Origin: SPDF01 sp963699825
Lineage (GTDB): Bacteria; Gemmatimonadota; Gemmatimonadetes; Gemmatimonadales; GWC2-71-9
Assembly: GCA_963699825.1 (NCBI GenBank)
Contig: CAVOVI010000004.1
Span: 186,001 to 250,000, forward strand
Length of the DNA stretch: 64,000 nt
Direction: 5' to 3'
A program made the translations under genes and the position numbers. Numbering within the stretch: the first letter of the stretch is position 1; every line of letters begins with the position of its first letter. Under the pieces are notes generated by a model that had not been told where the DNA came from, did no database searches, and saw only the letters and a program-made list of their open reading frames with translations. Shown piece by piece: positions 49,169 to 56,023 of the stretch.

Positions 49169-50267
49169 CGGGACGAACAGCACGCGCATCGAAGGCGGCC
49201 GGCGAATCTTGCCGGCCGTCTTTCGTTTGCAGCGAGGCCAGCGCGAGCAAGGCGGCGGTCAGGACGAGGACCGCACCGAACTGATGCAGCACCCCGAGCG
49301 ACACCGGCACGTGGAGTAGCAGCGTCGTGATCCCGAGTGCCATCTGGAGCGACGCGAGGAGAGCGAGCATCCCGAACCACCGTCGGGCCGGCGCCGGCAG
49401 CGGGATGCCCTTGCTCGATCGCCAGAGCAGGACGGCGAGCAGGGCCACGCTTACACCGAGCAGGCGGTGGTGGAACTGCACCGCCGCGACGTTCTCAAAT
49501 GCGTTGAGATACCACGGAGTGAGGGCGGCATATCCCGGTGGCACCACCTGCCCGCCCATGAGGGGAAAGGTGTTCCAGGCACGGCCGGCGTCCAGCCCCG
49601 CGACGAACGCGCCGGAGATAATCGTGAAGAAGACAAATCCCGCGAACCATGCCGTCCGTCGGCGCAGCCGCGCGTCACCCTTCGGATCCAGCACCTCGGA
49701 GCGGTCTCCGACACCGAGCAGCTCAGCCGAGGTCCAGACCGCGAGGGCATACACCACGAGCGCCAGGGCAAGGTGGGCGGCGAGACGGTACTGACTGACG
49801 TCGGTCCGAACGGTGAGGCCGCTCTTGACCATGTACCACCCCATCGCGCCCTGCAGGCCCGTGAGGAGGAGAATTCCACCGATGCGCCACGCCAGAGCTC
49901 CCCGCACCTCGCGCCGCCAGAGGAAGATGACGAGAGGCAGCGCCAGGGCGAGGCCGACAAGCCGAGCCCACAGCCGGTGCGAAAACTCCCAGAGGTAGAT
50001 CACCTGGAACTGCGCCAGGGACATTCCCTGGTTGAGTTGCTGGTATTCGGGGATTTGCTGATACCTCGTGAACTCCAACTCCCAGGCGGCTTCGTTCAGC
50101 GGAGGAATGATTCCCGTGACCGGCTTCCACTCCGTGATGGACAGCCCCGACTCGGTGAGGCGGGTCGCACCACCGACCAGCACCAGTACGAGCACCATCG
50201 CGGCCCAAAGCGCAAGCCAGACACCGACGCGGCGCCGGGACTCGGGAGCCATCTCGGGCAGGTTCAC
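49155..50267 (-). CDS. ctaA: Heme A synthase (CtaA/COX15)
   Basis: 370-aa, eight-TM oxygenase that turns heme O into heme A. Conserved GGATRLTESGLSITEWKP, four haem-ligand His regions (LWEFSHRLWARL, YRLAAHLALAL, VQFHHRLLG, LHQFGAVLVL) and FVAGLDAGRAWNTFPLMGG. No cysteine is present, so it is the mitochondrial/alphaproteobacterial-like form without the extracytoplasmic Cys pair. GTG at 50267 overlaps the upstream stop; ATG at about 50251 is possible. It is last in the coupled unit with the cytochrome b fusion and implies a heme-A-containing terminal enzyme. CtaB is not in the window. Confidence 0.94.
   Translation of the reverse strand: MNLPEMAPESRRRVGVWLALWAAMVLVLVLVGGATRLTESGLSITEWKPVTGIIPPLNEAAWELEFTRYQQIPEYQQLNQGMSLAQFQVIYLWEFSHRLWARLVGLALALPLVIFLWRREVRGALAWRIGGILLLTGLQGAMGWYMVKSGLTVRTDVSQYRLAAHLALALVVYALAVWTSAELLGVGDRSEVLDPKGDARLRRRTAWFAGFVFFTIISGAFVAGLDAGRAWNTFPLMGGQVVPPGYAALTPWYLNAFENVAAVQFHHRLLGVSVALLAVLLWRSSKGIPLPAPARRWFGMLALLASLQMALGITTLLLHVPVSLGVLHQFGAVLVLTAALLALASLQTKDGRQDSPAAFDARAVRPVSSR
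49191..49223 (+). terminator. Intrinsic terminator for the transglycosylase gene, inside ctaA
   Basis: GAAGGCGGCCGGC, loop GAATCTT, GCCGGCCGTCTTT: about 12 pairs including GU, ending in CTTTCGTTT. It lies 23 bases past the transglycosylase stop but within the 3' coding region of the convergent ctaA. Confidence 0.6.
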
Positions 50268-50896
50268 CGGGCAGGTTCTCTGGTCCGGAGGACGAGGGCC
50301 CGTTTGTCGATGTCATACGTGACCAAGAGGACCTCGCGGGGGACGGGAATCACGTCCCTGGTCAGCTCCATCAGCGGAGGAATGGCCTCTCCCTGGCGAC
50401 GCGCGCGCTCCTCCGCTTCGCGGGGTGCGCGCCCGGCCATCATCGTGTCCGCTTCCGCCGCCGAACCGCCGGAATCCGTTTCCTCTGATTGGGCTTCCGT
50501 CAGGGCTTCCCGCTCGAAACGGACATCCAATCGATGCTCCCCGATTGGCATGTCGAGCTCACGAAAGACATAGACCGGGCGATCGCTCCGGGCTCCCCCT
50601 CCCGACACCAGCGTGTCGAGGCGCGGTGTGCCATCGATCGCCACGGAGAGCCGGTAGTTCGCCGACCGCCCCTCGCACTGCACCCGCTGGCGCATGTGTG
50701 CGGGTACCTCGGCCAGCTCGGCATCGGTCAGCGTACGGCAGTGCTCGATCCGTTCCGGGCGCACACTCCACGCCAGTCGCAGAACCGGAGCGTCATCCGG
50801 ATACGCGGCGAGCGGCGCGCGAGAGATGCCGACGATGGCAAGCGTCGCGGCGACTGCCACGACGGCCCCGATGCCCAGCCGCAGCGGCTCCTTCAT
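50264..50896 (-). CDS. Membrane-anchored protein of unknown function in the respiratory cluster
   Basis: 210 aa. N-terminal helix about residues 8-26 (IGAVVAVAATLAIVGIS) with no clear cleavage site, then an outside domain. It has two cysteines, in RIEHCRTL and RVQCEG, and a beta-rich core (SANYRLSVAIDGTPRLD, VYVFRELDMPIGEHRLDVRF). An acidic/Ala linker and a conserved-looking C terminus (PREVLLVTYDIDKRALVLRTREPA) follow. No haem-binding CxxCH. ATG overlaps the cytochrome b fusion stop, and its stop overlaps ctaA. The lock-step coupling suggests an accessory or assembly subunit of that complex. Confidence 0.72.
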   Translation of the reverse strand: MKEPLRLGIGAVVAVAATLAIVGISRAPLAAYPDDAPVLRLAWSVRPERIEHCRTLTDAELAEVPAHMRQRVQCEGRSANYRLSVAIDGTPRLDTLVSGGGARSDRPVYVFRELDMPIGEHRLDVRFEREALTEAQSEETDSGGSAAEADTMMAGRAPREAEERARRQGEAIPPLMELTRDVIPVPREVLLVTYDIDKRALVLRTREPAR

Positions 50897-52458
50897 GGGA
50901 CCTCCACGGCGGCGGTCGTCTCACAGATCGCGACCACATCGAGAGCCGCTTCGGCTTCGGGGAGGGCCAATGCCGCCACCGACGCCTTCAACCGCCGCAC
51001 TGCCTCCACCGCCTCGCGCCCCTCTCCCGGGCCGGCGTACGCCAGCGCCACGCGCCGTCGATCCACCCGAGCCTGCAGTTCAGCATCGCGGTCGTGATAC
51101 ATCCGCTCCCCGGTCCACCTCGGCCCTTCGCGATTGCGACAGTCGCGTGGAGGACACGCGAGGACGAGCACGCCCCCGACACCACCGCGAAGCGCCAGCT
51201 CAACGACGGAGGTGTGCAGGTTGCCGGCGCAGTCGACGGGATAGACCACCGCCCCGGCAGCGCGGAGAGCGTCGCCGGCCTCGAGGGCCCCGTACTCGCA
51301 GGTGATGGCGACGACTTCGCCGGGCTCCCGCGCCGGACTCCCGAGAAAGGTGCGAACCTCCTCCAGCTGATCGCGCCCGGTGCGCGCCACCGGCCCGACG
51401 CCCATCGGTGCACACGACCCTGCGCAAATGCCGCAGCTGACGCAGAGATCAGGCGTCACCCGGGCGACATACTCTGCCCGCCCATCGTGGCGTTCGAGCA
51501 TGCGGATAGCGTCATACGGGCAGTCGTGAAAACACTGCCAGCAGCCGGTACAGATACCCTCGTCCACTTCGGAGGGAGGGCGACTGGCGCGTTCCCCCCG
51601 ACTGAGGCGCGGCACGAGCAGCAGCCCGAGCACGATGAGCCCTCCACCCAACCAGGCATACCCAGCCGGGATGCCGCGAGAGAACGGCAGCCAGAAGGCG
51701 TAGAACCAGTCCGCCGTCACGGTGGCGGGACGATAGAGCGGGTCGGCGATTGGGTCGATGGCGAGCGGCCAGAGAACGGCCGCAGCCGTCAGCAATCCGA
51801 CGAGCGTCCATCCGAGCCGCTTCGGGGGGAGGAGCGTCGGGCGGGCGAGACGTGAAACGTGCACCCACAGCACCAGGCCGAGGCCGAGCGGTAACGCGAC
51901 ATGGACAAACAGGTTCAGGAAGAAGAAGGCGCCAGGTATGGCACGCTCTCCGGTGAAGGCTCGCCCAACGGGCTCGGACAGGATCGGAAGTGCGTCGAGA
52001 AAGCGTGCCCCTTCGATGGCGAGTCGCTGGCCGAAGGTATCCCAGACCATCACGTATCCGGTCCAGCCGAGGATCAGCACCAGGCCGACGAGGACGAGTC
52101 CGGAAAGCCAGGCCAGTGCCCTGGGGCCCCAGAAGCGATGCTGGGCGACCATCCTGAGGGCGTGGATGACGGTGGCCACGATGGCAGCTGCGGAGGCATA
52201 GCGATGCAGCCCACGCACCCAGTTGCCGATCCACGGGTTGGCGGTGAGGCGTGCCACCGACCCCCACGGATCCCCGACCCGATAGAAGAGCAGCAGCCAG
52301 AGGCCGGTCCCGACAAGGACAAGGAACATCGCGATGACGATGGTCCCGCTCTGATAGAGGGGGTTGTAGCGCCAGCCGTAGAGCCGATTGGCGAAGGCAT
52401 CGACCGCGCCCAGGAGGCGGCGGCCGGCCCGTTCCATCCCTTTAACGACAGCCGGCAT
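50893..52458 (-). CDS. Cytochrome b - 2x[4Fe-4S] ferredoxin - MvhD/FlpD-like fusion
   Basis: 521-aa multidomain protein. Residues 1-285: cytochrome b/b6 N-terminal type domain with TM helices and two His pairs, H85/H99 and H186/H200, each 14 apart, to hold two b haems. Residues 300-350: two ferredoxin motifs, C303-C306-C309-C313 and C339-C342-C345-C349. Residues 380-495: a domain like the MvhD/FlpD iron-sulfur subunit (C387, C410, C435, C440; VVYPVDCAGNLH and VLACPPRDCRNREGPRW). MvhD/FlpD normally links hydrogenase or formate dehydrogenase to heterodisulfide reductase. Here it could carry electrons between a cytoplasmic donor and the membrane haems or quinone. Start ATG 52458 has GAGGG six bases upstream. 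Confidence 0.88.
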   Translation of the reverse strand: MPAVVKGMERAGRRLLGAVDAFANRLYGWRYNPLYQSGTIVIAMFLVLVGTGLWLLLFYRVGDPWGSVARLTANPWIGNWVRGLHRYASAAAIVATVIHALRMVAQHRFWGPRALAWLSGLVLVGLVLILGWTGYVMVWDTFGQRLAIEGARFLDALPILSEPVGRAFTGERAIPGAFFFLNLFVHVALPLGLGLVLWVHVSRLARPTLLPPKRLGWTLVGLLTAAAVLWPLAIDPIADPLYRPATVTADWFYAFWLPFSRGIPAGYAWLGGGLIVLGLLLVPRLSRGERASRPPSEVDEGICTGCWQCFHDCPYDAIRMLERHDGRAEYVARVTPDLCVSCGICAGSCAPMGVGPVARTGRDQLEEVRTFLGSPAREPGEVVAITCEYGALEAGDALRAAGAVVYPVDCAGNLHTSVVELALRGGVGGVLVLACPPRDCRNREGPRWTGERMYHDRDAELQARVDRRRVALAYAGPGEGREAVEAVRRLKASVAALALPEAEAALDVVAICETTAAVEVP

Positions 52459-52505
52459 CAGCCCTCGTGGGTCTGCAGAAGTAGCGCGGGGGTCTTGCGC
52501 GAATC

Positions 52506-52534
52506 ATATTATCATAACACTATGATGAATTCAA
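52506..52534 (-). promoter_or_regulatory. Divergent AT-rich promoter with operator-like palindrome
   Basis: Minus-strand promoter: -35 TTGAAT (52529-52534), 17-base spacer, -10 TAATAT (52506-52511), driving the cytochrome b fusion. A palindrome ATCATA-ACAC-TATGAT (52511-52526) fills the spacer. TATGAT could also act as a plus-strand -10 for the oxidase genes. The half-site spacing of 4 is like CRP/FNR-family sites, but the sequence is not the FNR consensus TTGAT-N4-ATCAA. Confidence 0.5.
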
Positions 52535-52580
52535 TTCAGGCCACTGAAAACGTCACCGTCCAGCCCACCGGGAGCCTGCC

Positions 52581-52745
52581 ATGCCGGAACCGCCCGTCCA
52601 GGATGAACAGGCCGTGCCGCTCGGCCAACGCCTGTTCGACAACGTCTTCCTCCTCCTCATCGCCGGCATCGTCGTGATGGCGGTGATCTACACCGGATGG
52701 GGACTCTGGGAGATCATGACCCTGCCCCCCGCCACCCTGCCGTGA
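52581..52745 (+). CDS. Small single-TM protein preceding oxidase subunit II
   Basis: 54 aa, ATG preceded by GGGAG at good spacing, stop 9 bases before the subunit II ATG. Sequence starts MPEPPVQDEQAVPLGQRLFD, then one TM helix (NVFLLLIAGIVVMAVIYTGW) and a short outside tail. Size, single helix and position resemble subunit IIa of ba3-type oxidases, though no sequence match can be claimed. An upstream in-frame ATG is not needed. It could instead be an assembly peptide. Confidence 0.68.
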   Translation: MPEPPVQDEQAVPLGQRLFDNVFLLLIAGIVVMAVIYTGWGLWEIMTLPPATLP

Positions 52746-52754
52746 GGCGCTGCC

Positions 52755-53336
52755 ATGCACACTGAGACCCATACCGGCCTCGAGTCCCCCAAAGGCACCT
52801 GGTGGAAACCGGCCCACAAGTCAGAGCGCACCTGGGTAGCCATCGCTTTCGGATGGTGCATGGTGCTCTTCGCGATGATGCCCCTGTGGCAGGTGAAGGG
52901 CGGCCAGAACCCCTCGGGCATTCGCCGCAAGGTCGAGCCCGCCGCCTTCTTTGCCCGCACCCAGGAATTCATCAAGCAGTACCAGATCGGGGAAGACCGC
53001 GGAATGCCGATCGTGGCGCCGCCACCAGGCAGTGACATCTACCTGACGGCGATGTCCTTCCAGTGGACGCCGATTCTCCAGCTCGAGCAGGGGAAGGAAT
53101 ACATCCTCCACCTCTCGTCGCTCGACGTCAATCACGGCTTCAGCCTCTACCCCATCAACGTGAATTTCCAGGTGGTCCCCGGGTACGACTACGGCCTTCG
53201 GGTGACGCCCACCGCCGCCGGGGACTTCCGGATCATCTGCAATGAGTTCTGCGGCATCGGCCACCACACCATGGTCGGCCGGGTCATCGTCGTGGACAGC
53301 ACCGGAAATCTACCCACGCAGACGGGAGGCGTCTGA
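52755..53336 (+). CDS. Heme-copper oxidase subunit II with CuA site
   Basis: 193 aa. One TM helix at about 27-45 (WVAIAFGWCMVLFAMMPLW), unlike the two helices of A-type subunit II. The cupredoxin domain carries the full CuA ligand set: H127 (DVNHGFSLY), C162, E164 backbone, C166, H170 and M173 (ICNEFCGIGHHTM). It takes electrons from cytochrome c or a cupredoxin and passes them to subunit I. The single-helix layout is B-type (ba3-like). The stop shares a base with the subunit I start (TGATG). Confidence 0.93.
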   Translation: MHTETHTGLESPKGTWWKPAHKSERTWVAIAFGWCMVLFAMMPLWQVKGGQNPSGIRRKVEPAAFFARTQEFIKQYQIGEDRGMPIVAPPPGSDIYLTAMSFQWTPILQLEQGKEYILHLSSLDVNHGFSLYPINVNFQVVPGYDYGLRVTPTAAGDFRIICNEFCGIGHHTMVGRVIVVDSTGNLPTQTGGV

Positions 53337-55069
53337 TGAGCGCGACTGATTTCCGGACCTGCCCGGTGACGACGCTCAAGATCCACCGTCCCGCCGAGCT
53401 CCTCGTCAAGGTCAATGCGGTGGTGGCTGTCGTGTCGCTGCTGATCGGCGCCATCGCCGCCGTCCTGCTGGTCCTGACCCGCTGGCAGGCCGTACACCTC
53501 CTCCCGGCCGAGTGGTTCTACCGCATTCTCGGCGTTCACGGGATGAGCATGCTCATCTTCTTCATCATCTTCTTCGAGATGGCGGTCCTGCACTTCGCGA
53601 GCACGGCGCTGATCAACGCGCGGATCGTCGCCCCCAAGCTGGGGTGGGCCTCGTTCGGGCTCATGCTCGGCGGCGCCACGATGGTGGAGTGGATGATGTG
53701 GGCCGGCAAGGCCGACGTGCTGTTCACCTCGTACGTTCCCCTCAAGGCCGACCCGCTCTACTACCTGGGCATCATTCTCTTCGCGGTGGGTGCGCTGCTG
53801 GTCTGCGGCATCTTCTTCGCGAACCTGGTGGTGGCCAAACGGGAGAAGACCTACACCGGCTCGCTCCCACTGGTCGTGTACGGTGCGGTGACCGCGGCGA
53901 TCATCGCCGTCATCACGCTGCTCCACGGCGCGGCCATCTACATCCCGACCTTCCTCTGGTCGCTCGGGCTGATGAACGTCGACCCGCAAATCTACCGGAT
54001 GATCTGGTGGGGACTCGGGCATTCGTCCCAGCAGATCAATGTCGCCGCCATGGTGGCCATCTGGTACATGCTCGGCGCGCTGACCATCGGCGCGGTGGTA
54101 CTCAACGAGAAGATCAGTCGATCGGCGTTCGTCCTCTACATCCTGTTCATCTCGATGGCCTCCGCCCACCACCTCCTGGTGGACCCGGGGATGGGATCGG
54201 CGTGGAAGATCGTCAACACCAGCTACTTCATGTACATGGCGGTGCTCGCCAGCATGATTCACGGCTTCACCGTGCCGGCAGGCATGGAGCTGGGCCAGCG
54301 CCTCCGGGGCGTCGGCACGGGCCTCTTCGGGTGGCTCCGCCAGGCGCCCTGGGGCGACCCGGGCTTCAGCTCGCTGGTGTTCTCGGTGGTGGTGTTCGGC
54401 TTCGTCGGCGGGATCACCGGTGTGACCATCGGTACGGAGCAGATCAACATCATCGTTCACAACACCCTGCGCGTCCCCGGGCACTTCCACGCCACGGTCG
54501 TCAGCGGCACGGCGATGGCATTCATGGGCGCCACCTACTACCTGATTCCGCTGGTGTTCCAGCGGAAGGTCGCCTTCTGGGGCCTCGCGAAGATCCAGCC
54601 GTATCTCTTTGCCGGCGGCATGTTCATCTTCGTGATGTCGATGACGTTCGCCGGGACGTTCGGTGTGCCGCGGCGGCACTGGGACATCAGCTTCAGCCAG
54701 GCGCCGTTCGACGTGGCGTTCAATCCGGCGGTGGATGTGCTCCTCGCGTTTGTGGCGCTGGGCGGGCTCATCGCCGCCACGGGAGCGTTCATCTTCGTGG
54801 CGATCGCAGTGAAGTCGGTGTTCTTCGGCGAGAAGTTCGGCACCCTCGTGCCCGGCGTGGCGGTGGCTGGCCTGCCCCAGGGCATCACCAACCCGCCGAA
54901 GCACTTTGCGGACGTCGATCGCCGGAATGAAGAGCTGCACGCGCCCGGTCAGGGATTCCTCGGTCCGGCGCCCGGGACGATGGTCCTGGTATTCGTGTTC
55001 CTGGCCGCCTTCATCGTCTACTTCTTCGTGAACTGGAAGGTGCTCTCGTTCGTATGGAAGATCGGATGA
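53336..55069 (+). CDS. Heme-copper oxidase superfamily subunit I, atypical active site
   Basis: 577 aa, about 12-14 TM helices. Haem ligands H68 (ILGVHGMSM) and H383/H385 (VPGHFHATVVSG; HNTLRVPGHFH is B-family-like). CuB ligands H229 and H278/H279 (SAHHLLVDPG). In A- and B-type oxidases H229 is followed at +4 by the cross-linked Tyr (GHPxVY); here the stretch is GHSSQQINV, with Gln at +3 and +4. This absence recalls NO-reductase branches of the superfamily such as the proposed eNOR group, so NO or O2 reduction are both open. Co-encoded with CuA subunit II, SCO and, divergently, heme A synthase. Confidence 0.92.
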   Translation: MSATDFRTCPVTTLKIHRPAELLVKVNAVVAVVSLLIGAIAAVLLVLTRWQAVHLLPAEWFYRILGVHGMSMLIFFIIFFEMAVLHFASTALINARIVAPKLGWASFGLMLGGATMVEWMMWAGKADVLFTSYVPLKADPLYYLGIILFAVGALLVCGIFFANLVVAKREKTYTGSLPLVVYGAVTAAIIAVITLLHGAAIYIPTFLWSLGLMNVDPQIYRMIWWGLGHSSQQINVAAMVAIWYMLGALTIGAVVLNEKISRSAFVLYILFISMASAHHLLVDPGMGSAWKIVNTSYFMYMAVLASMIHGFTVPAGMELGQRLRGVGTGLFGWLRQAPWGDPGFSSLVFSVVVFGFVGGITGVTIGTEQINIIVHNTLRVPGHFHATVVSGTAMAFMGATYYLIPLVFQRKVAFWGLAKIQPYLFAGGMFIFVMSMTFAGTFGVPRRHWDISFSQAPFDVAFNPAVDVLLAFVALGGLIAATGAFIFVAIAVKSVFFGEKFGTLVPGVAVAGLPQGITNPPKHFADVDRRNEELHAPGQGFLGPAPGTMVLVFVFLAAFIVYFFVNWKVLSFVWKIG

Positions 55070-55950
55070 CCCAATCGTCGTCCCGGGGTCAGGGGCGCGT
55101 GGCGCTCCTGGCCCTGTATGTCATCGTCCTGACCACTGTGGCCTGGTGGGCGCTCGCCCTCTGGCCGGCGCCCGACGCGCCGGCCTGGCTGGCGCGCACC
55201 CGGGCACTCTGCTTTGGCTCAAGCCCGGACGGACTCCCTGATGCGGGAGGGTGGATTCTCCTCATCGGACAGCCGCTCGGCATGATTGCGGTGCTGCTTG
55301 TCGTCTGGGGGGGTGAGGTACGATCGGCGTTGTCATCGTTGGGCAGCGGTGTTGGGGGGCGGGTGCTCCTCTCCGGTACGGCAGTCGTGCTGCTCACCGG
55401 AGCCACGCTGGCCGCGGGACGAGTCCGCGCCGTGGACGGCAGTGTGGAGCCGTTCGACCCGGTGGCCGGGGGCGAGGTCCTCACCCGCATCAATGATCCC
55501 GCCCCGGCCCTCGAGCTGGTGGATCAACACGGAAACTCAGTCTCCCTGGCCGATTTCACTGGGCGTCCCGTCCTGGTCACCTTCGCCTATGCCCACTGCC
55601 AGACCGTCTGCCCCGTGGTAGTGCACGAGGCGCTCGAGGCCCAACGGGCCACGGCCGACCTGCAACCGGCGGTCCTTATCGTGACCCTCGATCCCTGGCG
55701 CGACACTCCGGCGCGGCTTCCGTCGATTGCCGAGGGTTGGGAGCTGGAGGAAGATGCCCGAGTCCTCTCCGGCGAGGTCGACGCCGTGGAACGCGTGCTC
55801 AGCAATTGGCGGATTCCCCGGGTGCGCAACGAGGCGACCGGAGACCTGTCACATCCCGCCATCGTCTACGTGGTCTCGCCGGCCGGCCGCCTGACCTACG
55901 CCCTCCCGGGCGGGGTCGCGGCCCTCACGGAGGCGATTCGGTCGCTGTAG
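55066..55950 (+). CDS. SCO1/SenC-type copper chaperone with N-terminal membrane domain
   Basis: 294 aa from ATG at 55066, overlapping the subunit I stop (ATGA); a start 12 bases earlier is possible. Residues 1-120 contain three TM helices (about 12-34, 62-81, 99-117), more than the single anchor of ordinary SCO. The thioredoxin-like domain has C178-xxx-C182 (FAYAHCQTVCPVVV) and a distal His in LSHPAIVYVV, the SCO copper ligands. It should load or reduce the CuA site of the neighbouring subunit II in the periplasm. The extra helices may be a fused assembly module. Confidence 0.9.
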   Translation: MTQSSSRGQGRVALLALYVIVLTTVAWWALALWPAPDAPAWLARTRALCFGSSPDGLPDAGGWILLIGQPLGMIAVLLVVWGGEVRSALSSLGSGVGGRVLLSGTAVVLLTGATLAAGRVRAVDGSVEPFDPVAGGEVLTRINDPAPALELVDQHGNSVSLADFTGRPVLVTFAYAHCQTVCPVVVHEALEAQRATADLQPAVLIVTLDPWRDTPARLPSIAEGWELEEDARVLSGEVDAVERVLSNWRIPRVRNEATGDLSHPAIVYVVSPAGRLTYALPGGVAALTEAIRSL

Positions 55951-55969
55951 GGGGACACTCATGAGACGC

Positions 55970-55999
55970 AAACGGCCGGGGCATCTGCCCCGGCCGTTT
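55970..55999. terminator. Bidirectional intrinsic terminator
   Basis: Perfect 13-bp stem AAACGGCCGGGGC, loop ATCT, GCCCCGGCCGTTT between the convergent SCO and LysM genes. A-run and T-run flank both sides, so it works in either direction. Confidence 0.92.
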
Positions 56000-56023
56000 G
56001 CCGTTCACGCTTACCCGCGCGGG

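Noticed and set aside
52511..52526. FNR/DNR box
   Set aside because: Half-site spacing of 4 fits but the sequence ATCATA/TATGAT is not TTGAT/ATCAA; left as an unknown operator.
53189..54940. 583-residue minus-strand frame opposite the oxidase genes
   Set aside because: His/Asp/Arg/Glu-rich mirror of a membrane protein; the typical antisense of hydrophobic codons.
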